DNA from: DASSHC01 sp035693105
GTDB lineage: Bacteria; Chloroflexota; Chloroflexia; Thermomicrobiales; Thermomicrobiaceae
NCBI GenBank assembly: GCA_035693105.1
Contig: DASSHC010000238.1
Coordinates: 1 to 13,925, forward strand
Length of the DNA: 13,925 nt
Reading direction: 5' to 3'
The notes under the pieces: model-generated
Database searches by the model: none
What the model was told of the DNA's origin: nothing
The model's input: the letters and a program-made list of their open reading frames with translations, nothing else
Made by a program: the position numbers and the translations under genes
In this document: positions 7,645 through 13,925 of the stretch, piece by piece
How the letters are laid out: every line of letters starts with the position of its first letter
How positions within the stretch are numbered: the first letter of the stretch is position 1

Positions 7645-9087
7645 TCACTCGTTGCCCCAGCGTGGGATGATCCGGCTGCCGGCGGCGACGGCCCAGGCGG
7701 GGTCGCTGCCACGCACCAGGAAGCGGGCGAAAGTTTCACTCCCGGGCGTATCGAGCAGGAAGTCGTGCCCGCCGACCGGGCGCGCGGCGAATTTGCCGGC
7801 GGCCGTCGCGGCGCGCAGCGACCCGTCCTCGACGCTGAAACTGTAGTTCTGGTTCTCGCCCCCACGATAGTTCCCCACGTAGCGCCGCAGCTGCTCGGCC
7901 GGCAGCGGCTGCTCGACGTGCTCGGTCAGCTTGGTGTCGACCGGCAGCCCGAGCGCGCCGTTGAGCGCGGCCAGCGTCACCCGCGCGGAGGGCACCGCGT
8001 CGAGGTTGGCCACCGCGGCGGCGGTGATGCCGGCCTCGGGCGACACCAGCACGTTGGCCGCGATCCCCTTGCGCCCGCCGCCGTGCTGGATCACGGTGAC
8101 GCCGTGGTAGCCGGGGGTGACCTGCAAACCGTAGCCGTAGAAGGTGCCGGGGATGTTGGTCGGCTGGTGGGGGTGGGTCATGCGCGCGATCCCCGCCGAT
8201 GAGAGGAGGCGCACAGCGCCGCTGACGCCGCCCACTCCGTCCGTGCGGTAGATCTCCAGGTAGCGCAGGAGATCGCGCACGCTGGTGTTCAGGTCGCCGG
8301 CCGGCGCCCAGACGCGCGACAGCGCCCAGTAGGGCGCCGGGAAGACCTCACGCTGCCCGTTCTCGCGCCTGGCGGTATGGAAGGTGGTCACGTTGTCGAA
8401 GCCGCCAAGGGTATCGGCCTCGAAGGTGCTGCGCACCATCCCCAGCGGCTCCAGAATGTGCCCGCGAATGTAGTCGGGGTAGGGCTCGCCGGAAACCCGC
8501 TCGACGATGGCGCCGAGCAGGACGAAGCCCTCGTTGCAGTAGCTGAACTGCGCGCCCGGCGGCCCCAGCGGGGTGATCTCGCGCTCGGCCAGGTAGTCCA
8601 TCAGATCCTCGAAGCGGCTGAAGGGAGCGTGGTCGGCCTCCCACTCGGGCTTCTTGTTGGCGTGCGGATCTTCGACGCTCGCCTGGGCGAAGGCGAAGAA
8701 GCGCGAGGGGAGCGGCGGCAGCCCGGCCGAGTGGGTCAGGAAGTGATGCAGCGTGATGGCGCGGCCGTGGGCGGCGGCGCGCAGGCGAAACTCGGGCAGG
8801 TAGCGCGTCACCGGATCGTCGAGCGCGAGCTTGCCGGCCTCGAAGAGTTGCATCACCGCTAGCGCGGTGAACGACTTGGTGACCGAGGCGACGCCGAAGA
8901 CGGTGTCGGGCGTCACTGCCTCCGGCCGGCCCAGCTCGCGCACGCCGAAGCCCTCGGCGAGAACCTCGCGCCCGTCGCGCGCCGCCGCCAGCGCCAGCCC
9001 CGGCACCGCATGCGCGGCCACCATCTCCCGCGTGAAGGCGCGCACCTCCGGCGCCCAGGTTGCCTCCTGCCGTTCGCTCATGGTCAT
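7645..9087 (-). CDS. Serine hydrolase of the beta-lactamase / class C-like (PF00144-type) family
   Basis: The protein has 480 residues. The three penicillin-binding active-site motifs are all present: S68-V-T-K71 (nucleophile and base), Y183-C-N185 and H335-G-G (replacing K-T-G, as in many esterase-like members). Residues about 390-480 form a C-terminal beta-rich domain of the type often attached to such hydrolases (YVGNY near 405). No signal peptide is visible, so the enzyme is probably cytosolic. That argues for an esterase, peptidase or amidase rather than a periplasmic beta-lactamase. Purine-rich AAGGAAGAG lies just before the ATG at 9087; a second ATG at 9081 is also possible. It is divergent from the small membrane-protein gene and stands alone on its strand. 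The substrate cannot be predicted. Confidence 0.9.
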   Translation of the reverse strand: MTMSERQEATWAPEVRAFTREMVAAHAVPGLALAAARDGREVLAEGFGVRELGRPEAVTPDTVFGVASVTKSFTALAVMQLFEAGKLALDDPVTRYLPEFRLRAAAHGRAITLHHFLTHSAGLPPLPSRFFAFAQASVEDPHANKKPEWEADHAPFSRFEDLMDYLAEREITPLGPPGAQFSYCNEGFVLLGAIVERVSGEPYPDYIRGHILEPLGMVRSTFEADTLGGFDNVTTFHTARRENGQREVFPAPYWALSRVWAPAGDLNTSVRDLLRYLEIYRTDGVGGVSGAVRLLSSAGIARMTHPHQPTNIPGTFYGYGLQVTPGYHGVTVIQHGGGRKGIAANVLVSPEAGITAAAVANLDAVPSARVTLAALNGALGLPVDTKLTEHVEQPLPAEQLRRYVGNYRGGENQNYSFSVEDGSLRAATAAGKFAARPVGGHDFLLDTPGSETFARFLVRGSDPAWAVAAGSRIIPRWGNE

Positions 9088-9131
9088 CGCTCTTCTCTTC
9101 CTTCCCGCTCGTTGCGCCGTATGCCGCGACA

Positions 9132-9147
9132 GTCACGCGCTTGTGAC
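9132..9147. promoter_or_regulatory. Short inverted repeat GTCAC-N6-GTGAC in the divergent promoter region
   Basis: Arms at 9132-9136 and 9143-9147 form a perfect 5-bp dyad between two divergent genes. A regulator site is possible but such short arms are common by chance. Confidence 0.25.
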
Positions 9148-9162
9148 ACGTGCCCGGCGGCC

Positions 9163-9191
9163 TTGTCAACCCCAGGGATGAGGCTCACAAT
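9163..9191 (+). promoter_or_regulatory. Candidate promoter of the small membrane-protein gene
   Basis: TTGTCA (9163-9168, five of six to the -35 consensus) is followed after 17 nt by CACAAT (9186-9191, four of six to the -10). The predicted transcript start near 9198 leaves a leader of about 50 nt before the ATG at 9248. The -10 box lies inside the long dyad at 9182-9214. Confidence 0.45.
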
Positions 9192-9214
9192 GGTTCATGA
9201 GGAACCGGTGAGCC
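9182..9214. promoter_or_regulatory. 33-nt dyad overlapping the -10 box and transcript start (operator or leader hairpin)
   Basis: Outer arms GGCTCAC (9182-9188) and GTGAGCC (9208-9214) pair over 7 bp. Inner arms GGTTC (9192-9196) and GAACC (9202-9206) pair over 5 bp around ATGAG. A two-base bulge and one G-T pair join them. As DNA it could be a repressor operator covering the promoter of the rightward gene. It could also affect the leftward hydrolase gene. A run of T is absent, so a terminator is unlikely. Confidence 0.45.
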
Positions 9215-9233
9215 GGGCGCGGATGCCTTCGGT

Positions 9234-9241
9234 GGGGAGGG
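9234..9241 (+). promoter_or_regulatory. Shine-Dalgarno GGGGAGGG of the small membrane protein
   Basis: This G-rich ribosome-binding sequence sits 6 nt before the ATG at 9248 and fixes the start of an otherwise unrecognised gene. Confidence 0.6.
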
Positions 9242-9247
9242 CACGCG

Positions 9248-9631
9248 ATGTGGTACGTCAGGCGGGTCGTCAAGGGCCTCGGCATCGCCTACGGCCTGAC
9301 CCTCGCCAACTTGCTGCCGCTCTTCCTGATCCATATTCTCCTGCCGCCGGTCGCGCCGCTGATCGGGGGCTACATGGCCGGTGCGGTCGTCATGCTGGGC
9401 CCGAACGAGTCGATCGCGCTGGGGCTGATCTCGGCCGCGCTGGTCGGGCTGCCGCTGCCGATCGCCTACAGCGTCTTCGGCATCATGGGTTACCTCACCC
9501 CGCTGGCGATCTACTTCATGGCCGGCTTCAGCGCCCTCTACTGCGGCTTCACCATCGGCGGCCTGGCCTGGATCGCCGGCGACTCCGCCCGTCGCCACCA
9601 GCGCGAGCTGGCCGAGGCACGCGGGAGCTGA
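9248..9631 (+). CDS. Small multi-pass membrane protein of unknown function
   Basis: I do not recognise this 127-residue protein by name. It has a short cationic N-terminus (MWYVRRVVKG), then three to four hydrophobic stretches at about 10-34, 36-50, 55-80 and 84-108, rich in Gly, Ala, Leu and Pro. A charged C-terminal tail (SARRHQRELAEAR) is probably cytoplasmic. The small residues in GGYMAGAVV and GFTIGG suggest tight helix packing. It is the only rightward gene in the window. It has a good ribosome-binding site and a promoter-like pair overlapped by a dyad, which supports a real, regulated gene. It converges on the DUF4129 gene. No catalytic motif is visible. Confidence 0.8.
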   Translation: MWYVRRVVKGLGIAYGLTLANLLPLFLIHILLPPVAPLIGGYMAGAVVMLGPNESIALGLISAALVGLPLPIAYSVFGIMGYLTPLAIYFMAGFSALYCGFTIGGLAWIAGDSARRHQRELAEARGS

Positions 9632-9693
9632 GCCGCGCGACCGGCCGCGACGTACACGCGCTTCCCATCGAGCACGCGGCAATGTTGTCGCGC

Positions 9694-9709
9694 GGAGCGG
9701 ATCCGCTCC
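9694..9709. repeat. Perfect 16-bp palindrome GGAGCGGATCCGCTCC
   Basis: This perfect palindrome, centred on GGATCC, lies 62 nt after the membrane-protein stop and 6 nt before the first hairpin repeat. It may be part of the same repeat element or of a bidirectional transcription end. Confidence 0.6.
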
Positions 9710-9712
9710 TCC

Positions 9713-9739
9713 TGTAGGGCAGACCCCTGTGTCTGCCCT
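9713..9739 (+). repeat. REP-like hairpin repeat, copy 1
   Basis: TGTA is followed by a 9-bp perfect stem (9716-9724 with 9731-9739) and the loop CCCTGT. The same family occurs inverted at 9816-9842. The copy lies in the gap between convergent genes, where it could end transcription from the left. Confidence 0.75.
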
Positions 9740-9765
9740 GTTGCCCCCACGCATCGGCAACGGGG
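9736..9765. repeat. Second hairpin overlapping copy 1 (alternative fold)
   Basis: GTTGCC (9740-9745) and GGCAAC (9756-9761) form 6 bp around a 10-nt loop. They extend through one G-T pair to CCC/GGG for 10 bp in all. The left arm uses 9736-9739, which are also the end of the copy 1 stem, so the full forms exclude each other. Confidence 0.45.
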
Positions 9766-9815
9766 ATATGGGGGGCGCGTGGACAGTGGACGACGACACG
9801 AGTGGCAGGCCACGA

Positions 9816-9842
9816 GGGCAGGCACGGGGGCCTGCCCCTACA
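9816..9842 (-). repeat. REP-like hairpin repeat, copy 2 (inverted)
   Basis: On the minus strand this reads TGTAG, then an 8-bp perfect stem GGGCAGGC / GCCTGCCC (9830-9837 with 9816-9823) and loop CCCCGT. It differs from copy 1 (GGGCAGAC / GTCTGCCC) by an A-T to G-C pair change that keeps the stem. It lies about 45 nt beyond the DUF4129 stop and may end the moxR operon transcript. Confidence 0.75.
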
Positions 9843-9882
9843 GTGGGCGACGCACGGCGCAAAGCCTGAAGACCGATGCGCC

Positions 9883-11319
9883 TCACTTGCGCCGCTCCGG
9901 CACGATGCGCCCGGCGATCGCGCGCCAGTCGAGCCGCGCCCGGCGCACGTCCTCCTGGTCGCTCTCCTCGGCGTAGCGGGCGCGCAGGTAACGCCCGGTC
10001 AGATCGCCCAGCGGCTCGCCGAGGTCGGCCCAGGCGCGCCCCAGCCGCGCGCTGTAGTCGAGCGCGGTCTCGCCGGGCTGGCGCTCATTGCCCTCGCGCG
10101 CCCCGAGCACCACCAGCCGCCGGTACGCCTCGCGCACGTCGGCCGGCTCGCCCGAGAGGTCGAAGCGCGCCGCCTGGGCGTGCCCGGCGCGGTGGGGCCG
10201 CAGGCCGCTGAGCAGATCGCGTAGCTGCGCCAGCGCCAGGTCTGCCGACCAAACGCTCTCGTGAACCTCATCGACCGCCTGCTCGTCCTCCGGCTTGCGC
10301 AGGCGGCGAAGGGTGCGCAGCACCAGCCAGAAGATGACCGCCACCACGATCACGACCAGCAGGATCTCCAACGACTCGCGGATCCAGGCGGGCCAGGCCT
10401 GATGCGGCTGGCGCAGCGCCTTCTCCAGCGGATTCTCGCCCTGGCTCTGTTGCTGTTGCTGCTGCGGCGGCGTGCCCGCCAGGTGCTGGAACAGCCAGAT
10501 GAACGGCCAGAAGACGAGGAAGACGGCGAAGGCGATCGCGTACAGCGCGTAGTAGGCAGCCGTGCCGATACCATCGATGACGACATGCACGTGGTCGTAG
10601 AGCGTCGCCCAGAAGTCGCGCGCGGTCAGCCCCGCGACCAGGATCGCCACCAGCAGCATAACCACGGCCAGTCCGGCCGCCGAGCCGAGCCCCAGCCGGA
10701 CAGGATCGCCCCCGGCGCGCACGAGCCGGCGCGCCTCGCGCGCCTGGGTGGCCCCGGCGACGGTCAGGCTGGCGATCAGGAAGACCGGCAGCGCGATGGT
10801 GGCGAAGCTGGCGGCCTGGTGGGCTGCCTGGCCGGTCAGGCTGGAGAGGAGCACTGCCGCGCCGATAACGGCGGCGCCGCGCCAGACCAGCCGGCGGGCG
10901 AAATCGGGAGTGAAGGGGCGCGGGTCGGAGGCCAGCGAGATGGCGCGCCACCAGGCGATCCCGGCGACGACGATCAGCACATACAGGCTGCCGTCGAGCG
11001 AAGCGAGGTGGCTGATGAAGCGCAGCGGCGCGGCCCAGCCGGCCAGGGCCAGGCCGTACCAGCCGATCACCAGCGCCAGCCAAAGCGCCAGGCTCAGCCC
11101 GCGCACCGAGGCGATGTCCCAGCCCGCGCTCAGGAAGGAGCGCGCGGCCCAGAAGGAGACAAAGCCGACTACGAAGACGCCCAGCGGCGAGGGCGTGGCG
11201 GCCCCGGCGGCGTGGGCGATGAATGGCAGCCAGGGCGCGACCGCGGCCGCCTCGGCCGCGGCTACCAGCAGGCTGATCAGCAGGTCAAGCCAGCGCGAGC
11301 TGAGCCAGTTGCTGGCCAC
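9883..11319 (-). CDS. Multi-pass membrane protein with C-terminal DUF4129 domain
   Basis: The protein has 478 residues if read from the GTG at 11319. That start has a perfect AGGAGGT 5 nt upstream. An in-frame ATG at 11334 overlaps this ribosome-binding site and is less likely. About eight hydrophobic segments fill residues 10-285. Then comes a loop with six Gln in a row (PPQQQQQQS), one more membrane helix (ILLVVIVVAVIFWLVL, about 325-345) and a soluble tail. The tail contains the DUF4129-like segment YRRLVVLGARE...PGETALDYSARL...LTGRYLRARYAEE. DUF4129 proteins are usual companions of MoxR and DUF58, often fused to or beside a transglutaminase; no transglutaminase is seen here. It is the last gene of the operon and overlaps the DUF58 gene by 35 nt, which suggests translational coupling. 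The biochemical role is unknown; envelope or exported-protein maturation is inferred. Confidence 0.85.
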   Translation of the reverse strand: MASNWLSSRWLDLLISLLVAAAEAAAVAPWLPFIAHAAGAATPSPLGVFVVGFVSFWAARSFLSAGWDIASVRGLSLALWLALVIGWYGLALAGWAAPLRFISHLASLDGSLYVLIVVAGIAWWRAISLASDPRPFTPDFARRLVWRGAAVIGAAVLLSSLTGQAAHQAASFATIALPVFLIASLTVAGATQAREARRLVRAGGDPVRLGLGSAAGLAVVMLLVAILVAGLTARDFWATLYDHVHVVIDGIGTAAYYALYAIAFAVFLVFWPFIWLFQHLAGTPPQQQQQQSQGENPLEKALRQPHQAWPAWIRESLEILLVVIVVAVIFWLVLRTLRRLRKPEDEQAVDEVHESVWSADLALAQLRDLLSGLRPHRAGHAQAARFDLSGEPADVREAYRRLVVLGAREGNERQPGETALDYSARLGRAWADLGEPLGDLTGRYLRARYAEESDQEDVRRARLDWRAIAGRIVPERRK

Positions 11320-12556
11320 TGGCGACCTCCTCATCGACTTGATGCACCGTGAAGCCGGGGCGGCTGGGGAGATCGGGCGCGTGCTCGGCGAAGGAGACGA
11401 GCACGATGGCGTGGCCGGCGCGGTAGAGCGCGGCCAGCGTCTCCTCCAGCCCCGGCGCGATGTAGCCGGTGACGACCACCAGCGTCGCGCCCCAGGGGAG
11501 CCGCGGCGCCTCGCGCGCCAGCAGCGTCTCGATGCGGTCGCCGGTGTGTGGGATCAGGAGCGCCAGCGCCTCCAGAATGCGCGCCAACTGCGCCGGATGC
11601 CGCCCGGGCGCGATATGGATGAAGCGCTGCCCGTGGTAGAGCGGCGCGTTGGCGTAGAGGCCGACCTGACGGCGCTCCTCCAGCGCGAAGGCCGCCAGCG
11701 AGGCGGTGGCCGAGATGGCACGCTCCAGCCGCTCGGGGTCGAGCCCCTGCCAGAAGTGCTCGAAGGTGTTGACGTCGAGGAAGAGCGCCACCACCGGCAG
11801 CGCGCTCGGCTCGAACTGCTTCGATTGCAGCGCGCCGGTGCGCGCGCTGGCGCGCCAGTGGATGCGGCGCGGCAGGTCGCCCGGCGCATACGGGCGCACG
11901 CCGCTGAAGCGCAGCGGATCCTCCATCAGCGGGCGCACCGGCTTGCCGTCGCCGAAGGGCTGCTTCAGCGGCAGGTTGAAGGCGCTGACCGGGAGCACGC
12001 GCGGGTAGACGATCAGGTAGTCGGTGCGGTCGACTTCCTCGTGCGCCGAGATGAAGCCGAAGGGGTCGCCAGTGCGGATCTCGGCCGGGCCGAAGCGGTG
12101 GTAGCCGCGCCGGCTGGCGACCACGCGGTAGCGCCGCCGCACCCGCTCGTAGGGGCGCAGCGAGAAGAGGGTGCGGAAGATGCTGACCTTGGGCTTGGGC
12201 GAGAGGTCGAGCTTCATCTGCTGGTAGTGCAGGTCGGTGGGGAACTCATCCTCGATCTCCAGCCAGGGGAGGGGCAGCGGCTTGGCGTTGTCGACCACCA
12301 GCTCCAGCGTGAACTCCTCGTCGGGGAAGACGCGGCTCTGGGAGAAGGCGCGCTGGTAGTGGACCGCGCGCAGACCGTAGCGCCGCCAGAGGAGCGCCAC
12401 CCCGATCGCCAGCGCCAGCGTCAGCGCCAGCAGCGCCAGCAGCGGGCGGCGCAGCGCCAGCGCCACGATCATGATTGCCCCCAGCAGCCAGAGCCACTGA
12501 CCGAGCTTGTCGCCGCGCCCGCCGCGCGAGATGCCGCCGCCCTCGCCGACGTCCAT
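11285..12556 (-). CDS. DUF58 (vWA-like) membrane-anchored protein
   Basis: The 423-residue protein begins with two hydrophobic stretches at about 20-57, then a beta-rich region. The DUF58 hallmark lies at 219-250: GVRPYAPGD, then RRIHWRASAR, then QSKQFEP. A vWA-like strand follows (VVALFLDVNTF, Asp261), without a full D-x-S-x-S metal site. DUF58 proteins are typical partners of MoxR ATPases and are thought to be scaffolds or clients in complex assembly. The ATG is 1 nt after the moxR stop (TGA-G-ATG), so translation is probably coupled. The 3' end overlaps the next gene and carries its ribosome-binding site. Confidence 0.92.
   Translation of the reverse strand: MDVGEGGGISRGGRGDKLGQWLWLLGAIMIVALALRRPLLALLALTLALAIGVALLWRRYGLRAVHYQRAFSQSRVFPDEEFTLELVVDNAKPLPLPWLEIEDEFPTDLHYQQMKLDLSPKPKVSIFRTLFSLRPYERVRRRYRVVASRRGYHRFGPAEIRTGDPFGFISAHEEVDRTDYLIVYPRVLPVSAFNLPLKQPFGDGKPVRPLMEDPLRFSGVRPYAPGDLPRRIHWRASARTGALQSKQFEPSALPVVALFLDVNTFEHFWQGLDPERLERAISATASLAAFALEERRQVGLYANAPLYHGQRFIHIAPGRHPAQLARILEALALLIPHTGDRIETLLAREAPRLPWGATLVVVTGYIAPGLEETLAALYRAGHAIVLVSFAEHAPDLPSRPGFTVHQVDEEVASGQQLAQLALA
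11325..11331 (-). promoter_or_regulatory. Shine-Dalgarno AGGAGGT of the DUF4129 gene
   Basis: This perfect ribosome-binding site lies inside the DUF58 coding sequence. It is 5 nt before GTG 11319 and immediately after the ATG at 11334, so it decides in favour of the GTG start. Confidence 0.7.
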
Positions 12557-12557
12557 C

Positions 12558-13541
12558 TCAGGCCTCGCCGACTTCGACCGGCACCGGCACCGAGGCGATG
12601 ATCTCTTCCAGCAGGTCGGCCTTGGTGCGGCCGCGCAGCTCGACCCGCGCCGCCGGGATGATGCGGTGCGCCAGCACCGGCATGGCTAGCTCGCGCACGT
12701 CGTCGGGGATAACGAAGCCGCGCCCGGCCATGGCGGCGTGCGCCTGGGCCGCCCGAGCCAGCGCCAGCGCCGCGCGCGGACTGGCCCCCAGATCGACCTC
12801 CTCGTGCGCGCGCGTGCGCCGCACCAGATCGAGCAGGTAGTCCTCCACCGCCGGGCCGACGAAGACCCGCCGGACCGCCGCGATCATCGCCGCCAACTCC
12901 TCCGGCTGCTCAACCGGCTGCACCTCGGTCAGCGGGTCGCCGACGCGGAAGCGCCGCAGCATCTCGCGCTCATCCTCCAGCTCGGGGTAGCCGACGGCGG
13001 TGCTCAGGAAGAAGCGGTCGAGCTGCGCCTCCGGCAGCGGGAAGGTCCCCTCCAGCTCGACCGGATTCTGGGTCGCGATCACCAGAAAGGGGCGCGGCAG
13101 CGGGTGGGTGTGGCGCTCGACCGTGACCGTGCGCTCCTCCATCGCCTCCAGCAGCGCGGCCTGCGTGCGCGGCCCGGCGCGGTTGATCTCGTCGGCCAGC
13201 ACCACATTGGCGAAGACCGGGCCGGGGTGGAAGACGAACTCGCTCGTACTCTGATCGTAGACCAACGAGCCGGTGACGTCGGAGGGGAGGAGGTCGGGGG
13301 TGAACTGCACGCGGTGGAAGGAGCCGCCGAGCGCCTGCGAGAGCGAGCGCGCCAGCTTGGTCTTGCCGATGCCGGGCACGTCTTCGATCAGGACGTGCCC
13401 CTCGGCCAGCAGCGCCACCAGCAGCCGGTCGATCACGGTGCGCTTGCCGACGATGACGCGCTCGACCGTCTCGCGGATGCGCTCCGCGCTGGCCTTGACC
13501 TCCCCAACCGCCTGCTCGTCGAGTCGCATTTCGGTGCTCAT
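12558..13541 (-). CDS. MoxR-family AAA+ ATPase
   Basis: The 327-residue protein starts at the ATG with GAGG 5 nt upstream; an open frame continues upstream to 13673 but has no matching features. Walker A is DVPGIGKT (54-61), Walker B is VVLADE (Asp117, Glu118) and sensor 1 is ATQNP (156-160). The MoxR-typical stretch between Walker B and sensor 1 is intact. The C-terminal lid contains ASPRAALALARAAQAHAAMAGR. MoxR ATPases act as chaperone-like engines that mature or insert metal cofactors into partner, often vWA-containing, complexes. The order moxR - DUF58 - DUF4129 on one strand with almost no spacing argues for one transcript and one complex at the membrane. Family assignment is secure; the client is unknown. 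Confidence 0.95.
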   Translation of the reverse strand: MSTEMRLDEQAVGEVKASAERIRETVERVIVGKRTVIDRLLVALLAEGHVLIEDVPGIGKTKLARSLSQALGGSFHRVQFTPDLLPSDVTGSLVYDQSTSEFVFHPGPVFANVVLADEINRAGPRTQAALLEAMEERTVTVERHTHPLPRPFLVIATQNPVELEGTFPLPEAQLDRFFLSTAVGYPELEDEREMLRRFRVGDPLTEVQPVEQPEELAAMIAAVRRVFVGPAVEDYLLDLVRRTRAHEEVDLGASPRAALALARAAQAHAAMAGRGFVIPDDVRELAMPVLAHRIIPAARVELRGRTKADLLEEIIASVPVPVEVGEA

Positions 13542-13576
13542 CTCGTCCTCTTTCCAGCGAACACAGGGGCACACGA

Positions 13577-13595
13577 GCCGGCGGTGTGCGCCGGC
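13577..13595. promoter_or_regulatory. Perfect 7-bp hairpin in the moxR leader
   Basis: GCCGGCG and CGCCGGC are separated by 5 nt, about 36 nt before the moxR start. It could be a leader hairpin, an operator or an extra transcription end. GC-rich DNA makes chance pairing likelier. Confidence 0.3.
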
Positions 13596-13659
13596 CTGGC
13601 TCGCCAGCGCAGCGTACCACTTCGCCCGCTCCCTGGGGGAGTGCGGCGGCGAGGCAAAC

Positions 13660-13698
13660 AAAAAAGCTCCCACGCGTCGCCCGGGGCCGGGCTGGCGT
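13660..13698 (-). terminator. Probable intrinsic terminator after the CBS-domain gene
   Basis: On the minus strand, ACGC...GCGT encloses a GCCCG/CGGGC stem with a 4-nt loop (13672-13698). Six T follow after a 6-nt GGGAGC gap (13660-13665), the only long T run I noticed in the window. It lies between the CBS-gene stop at 13823 and moxR, which suits a transcript end for the upstream gene. The gap between stem and T run is longer than usual. Confidence 0.45.
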
Positions 13699-13822
13699 AG
13701 AAGCCATCAGTCGCGCCGACGGTTCGACCTCGGCGAGCGGCTCGCCTCCGTCGCGGTGAGCTTCACCACCGCACTCGCAGTCTACTACCCCGCCCCAGCC
13801 ACGCCAACCGTGGGCCCGCCGG

Positions 13823-13925
13823 TCATCGGTGGGCGACCGCGCGCAGCAAGTCCGCGCGATCGAGCAGGCCGATCAGCCGGTCCTCGTCGTCGACCACCGG
13901 CAGGATCTTGTAGCGCCGCTCGAGC
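13823..13925 (-). CDS. CBS-domain protein, C-terminal fragment (cut by right edge)
   Basis: Only the last 33 residues and the TGA are in the window. The sequence YKILPVVDDEDRLIGLLDRADLLRAV is the final strand-helix of a CBS module (P-V-V-D-x-x-x-x-L-I-G-L-L-x-x-x-D-L-L). CBS modules bind adenosine-containing ligands. The rest of the protein is unseen, so its partner domain and function are unknown. About 280 nt and a likely terminator separate it from moxR, so it is probably not part of that operon. Confidence 0.8.
   Translation of the reverse strand, partial: LERRYKILPVVDDEDRLIGLLDRADLLRAVAHR

Noticed and set aside
10748..12601. 617-codon open frame on the plus strand
   Set aside because: It lies opposite the DUF58 and DUF4129 genes and spans their junction. 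Its composition is typical of antisense frames in GC-rich DNA, with no domain.
13631..13670. Transcription attenuator formed by competing GGGAGC / CTCCC elements before moxR
   Set aside because: The pairings are short and no leader peptide or ligand-binding fold is evident. A simple terminator of the upstream gene explains the T run better.
13542..13673. Extension of moxR to an upstream ATG at 13673
   Set aside because: The added 44 residues do not resemble a MoxR N-terminus, and they cross a hairpin and a T-run region. The ATG at 13541 has its own GAGG site.

Overview
The window is a GC-rich bacterial chromosome segment (about 70% G+C over most of its length). A Chloroflexota bacterium of the Thermomicrobia/Sphaerobacter kind is my best guess. 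It rests on a huge secreted CSLREA beta-helix / C25-peptidase fusion, a MoxR-DUF58-DUF4129 operon, and GGGCAGG...CCTGCCC hairpin repeats of a style I associate with that phylum. This is inference from gene style; no rRNA or other phylogenetic marker is present.

Layout. Positions 1-5220 (minus) hold the first 1740 codons of one giant exported protein that runs off the left edge. In order it has a signal peptide, a CSLREA-type beta-helix, a PPC-like domain interrupted by 19 perfect-length pentapeptide repeats (S/A-P-D-A-F/Y), a caspase-fold C25 (gingipain-like) peptidase domain with a visible His/Cys pair, and Ig-like domains. Positions 5483-6577 (minus) encode a complete Ada protein. Positions 6648-7451 (minus) encode a CBS-like + HEPN-like fusion with a clear R-x4-H motif, in DNA of clearly lower G+C than its surroundings. 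Positions 7645-9087 (minus) encode a cytosolic serine beta-lactamase-family hydrolase. A small membrane protein is read rightward from 9248. It is divergent from the hydrolase, and its -10 box lies inside a large dyad.

Positions 9632-9882, between two convergent genes, hold a cluster of palindromes, including two inverted copies of one hairpin family whose stems differ by a compensatory base-pair change. Positions 9883-13541 (minus) are a tight three-gene operon, moxR - DUF58 - DUF4129. The first two genes are 1 nt apart and the last two overlap by 35 nt if the well-placed GTG start is used. It probably acts on cell-envelope or exported-protein maturation, as inferred for this gene family. 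At the right edge is the C-terminus of a CBS-domain protein, followed by a likely terminator and then the moxR leader.

The most unusual items are the repeat-interrupted C25 protein, the CBS-HEPN fusion in its compositional dip, and the palindrome cluster. I did not find a multi-gene defence or mobile system that I could support.
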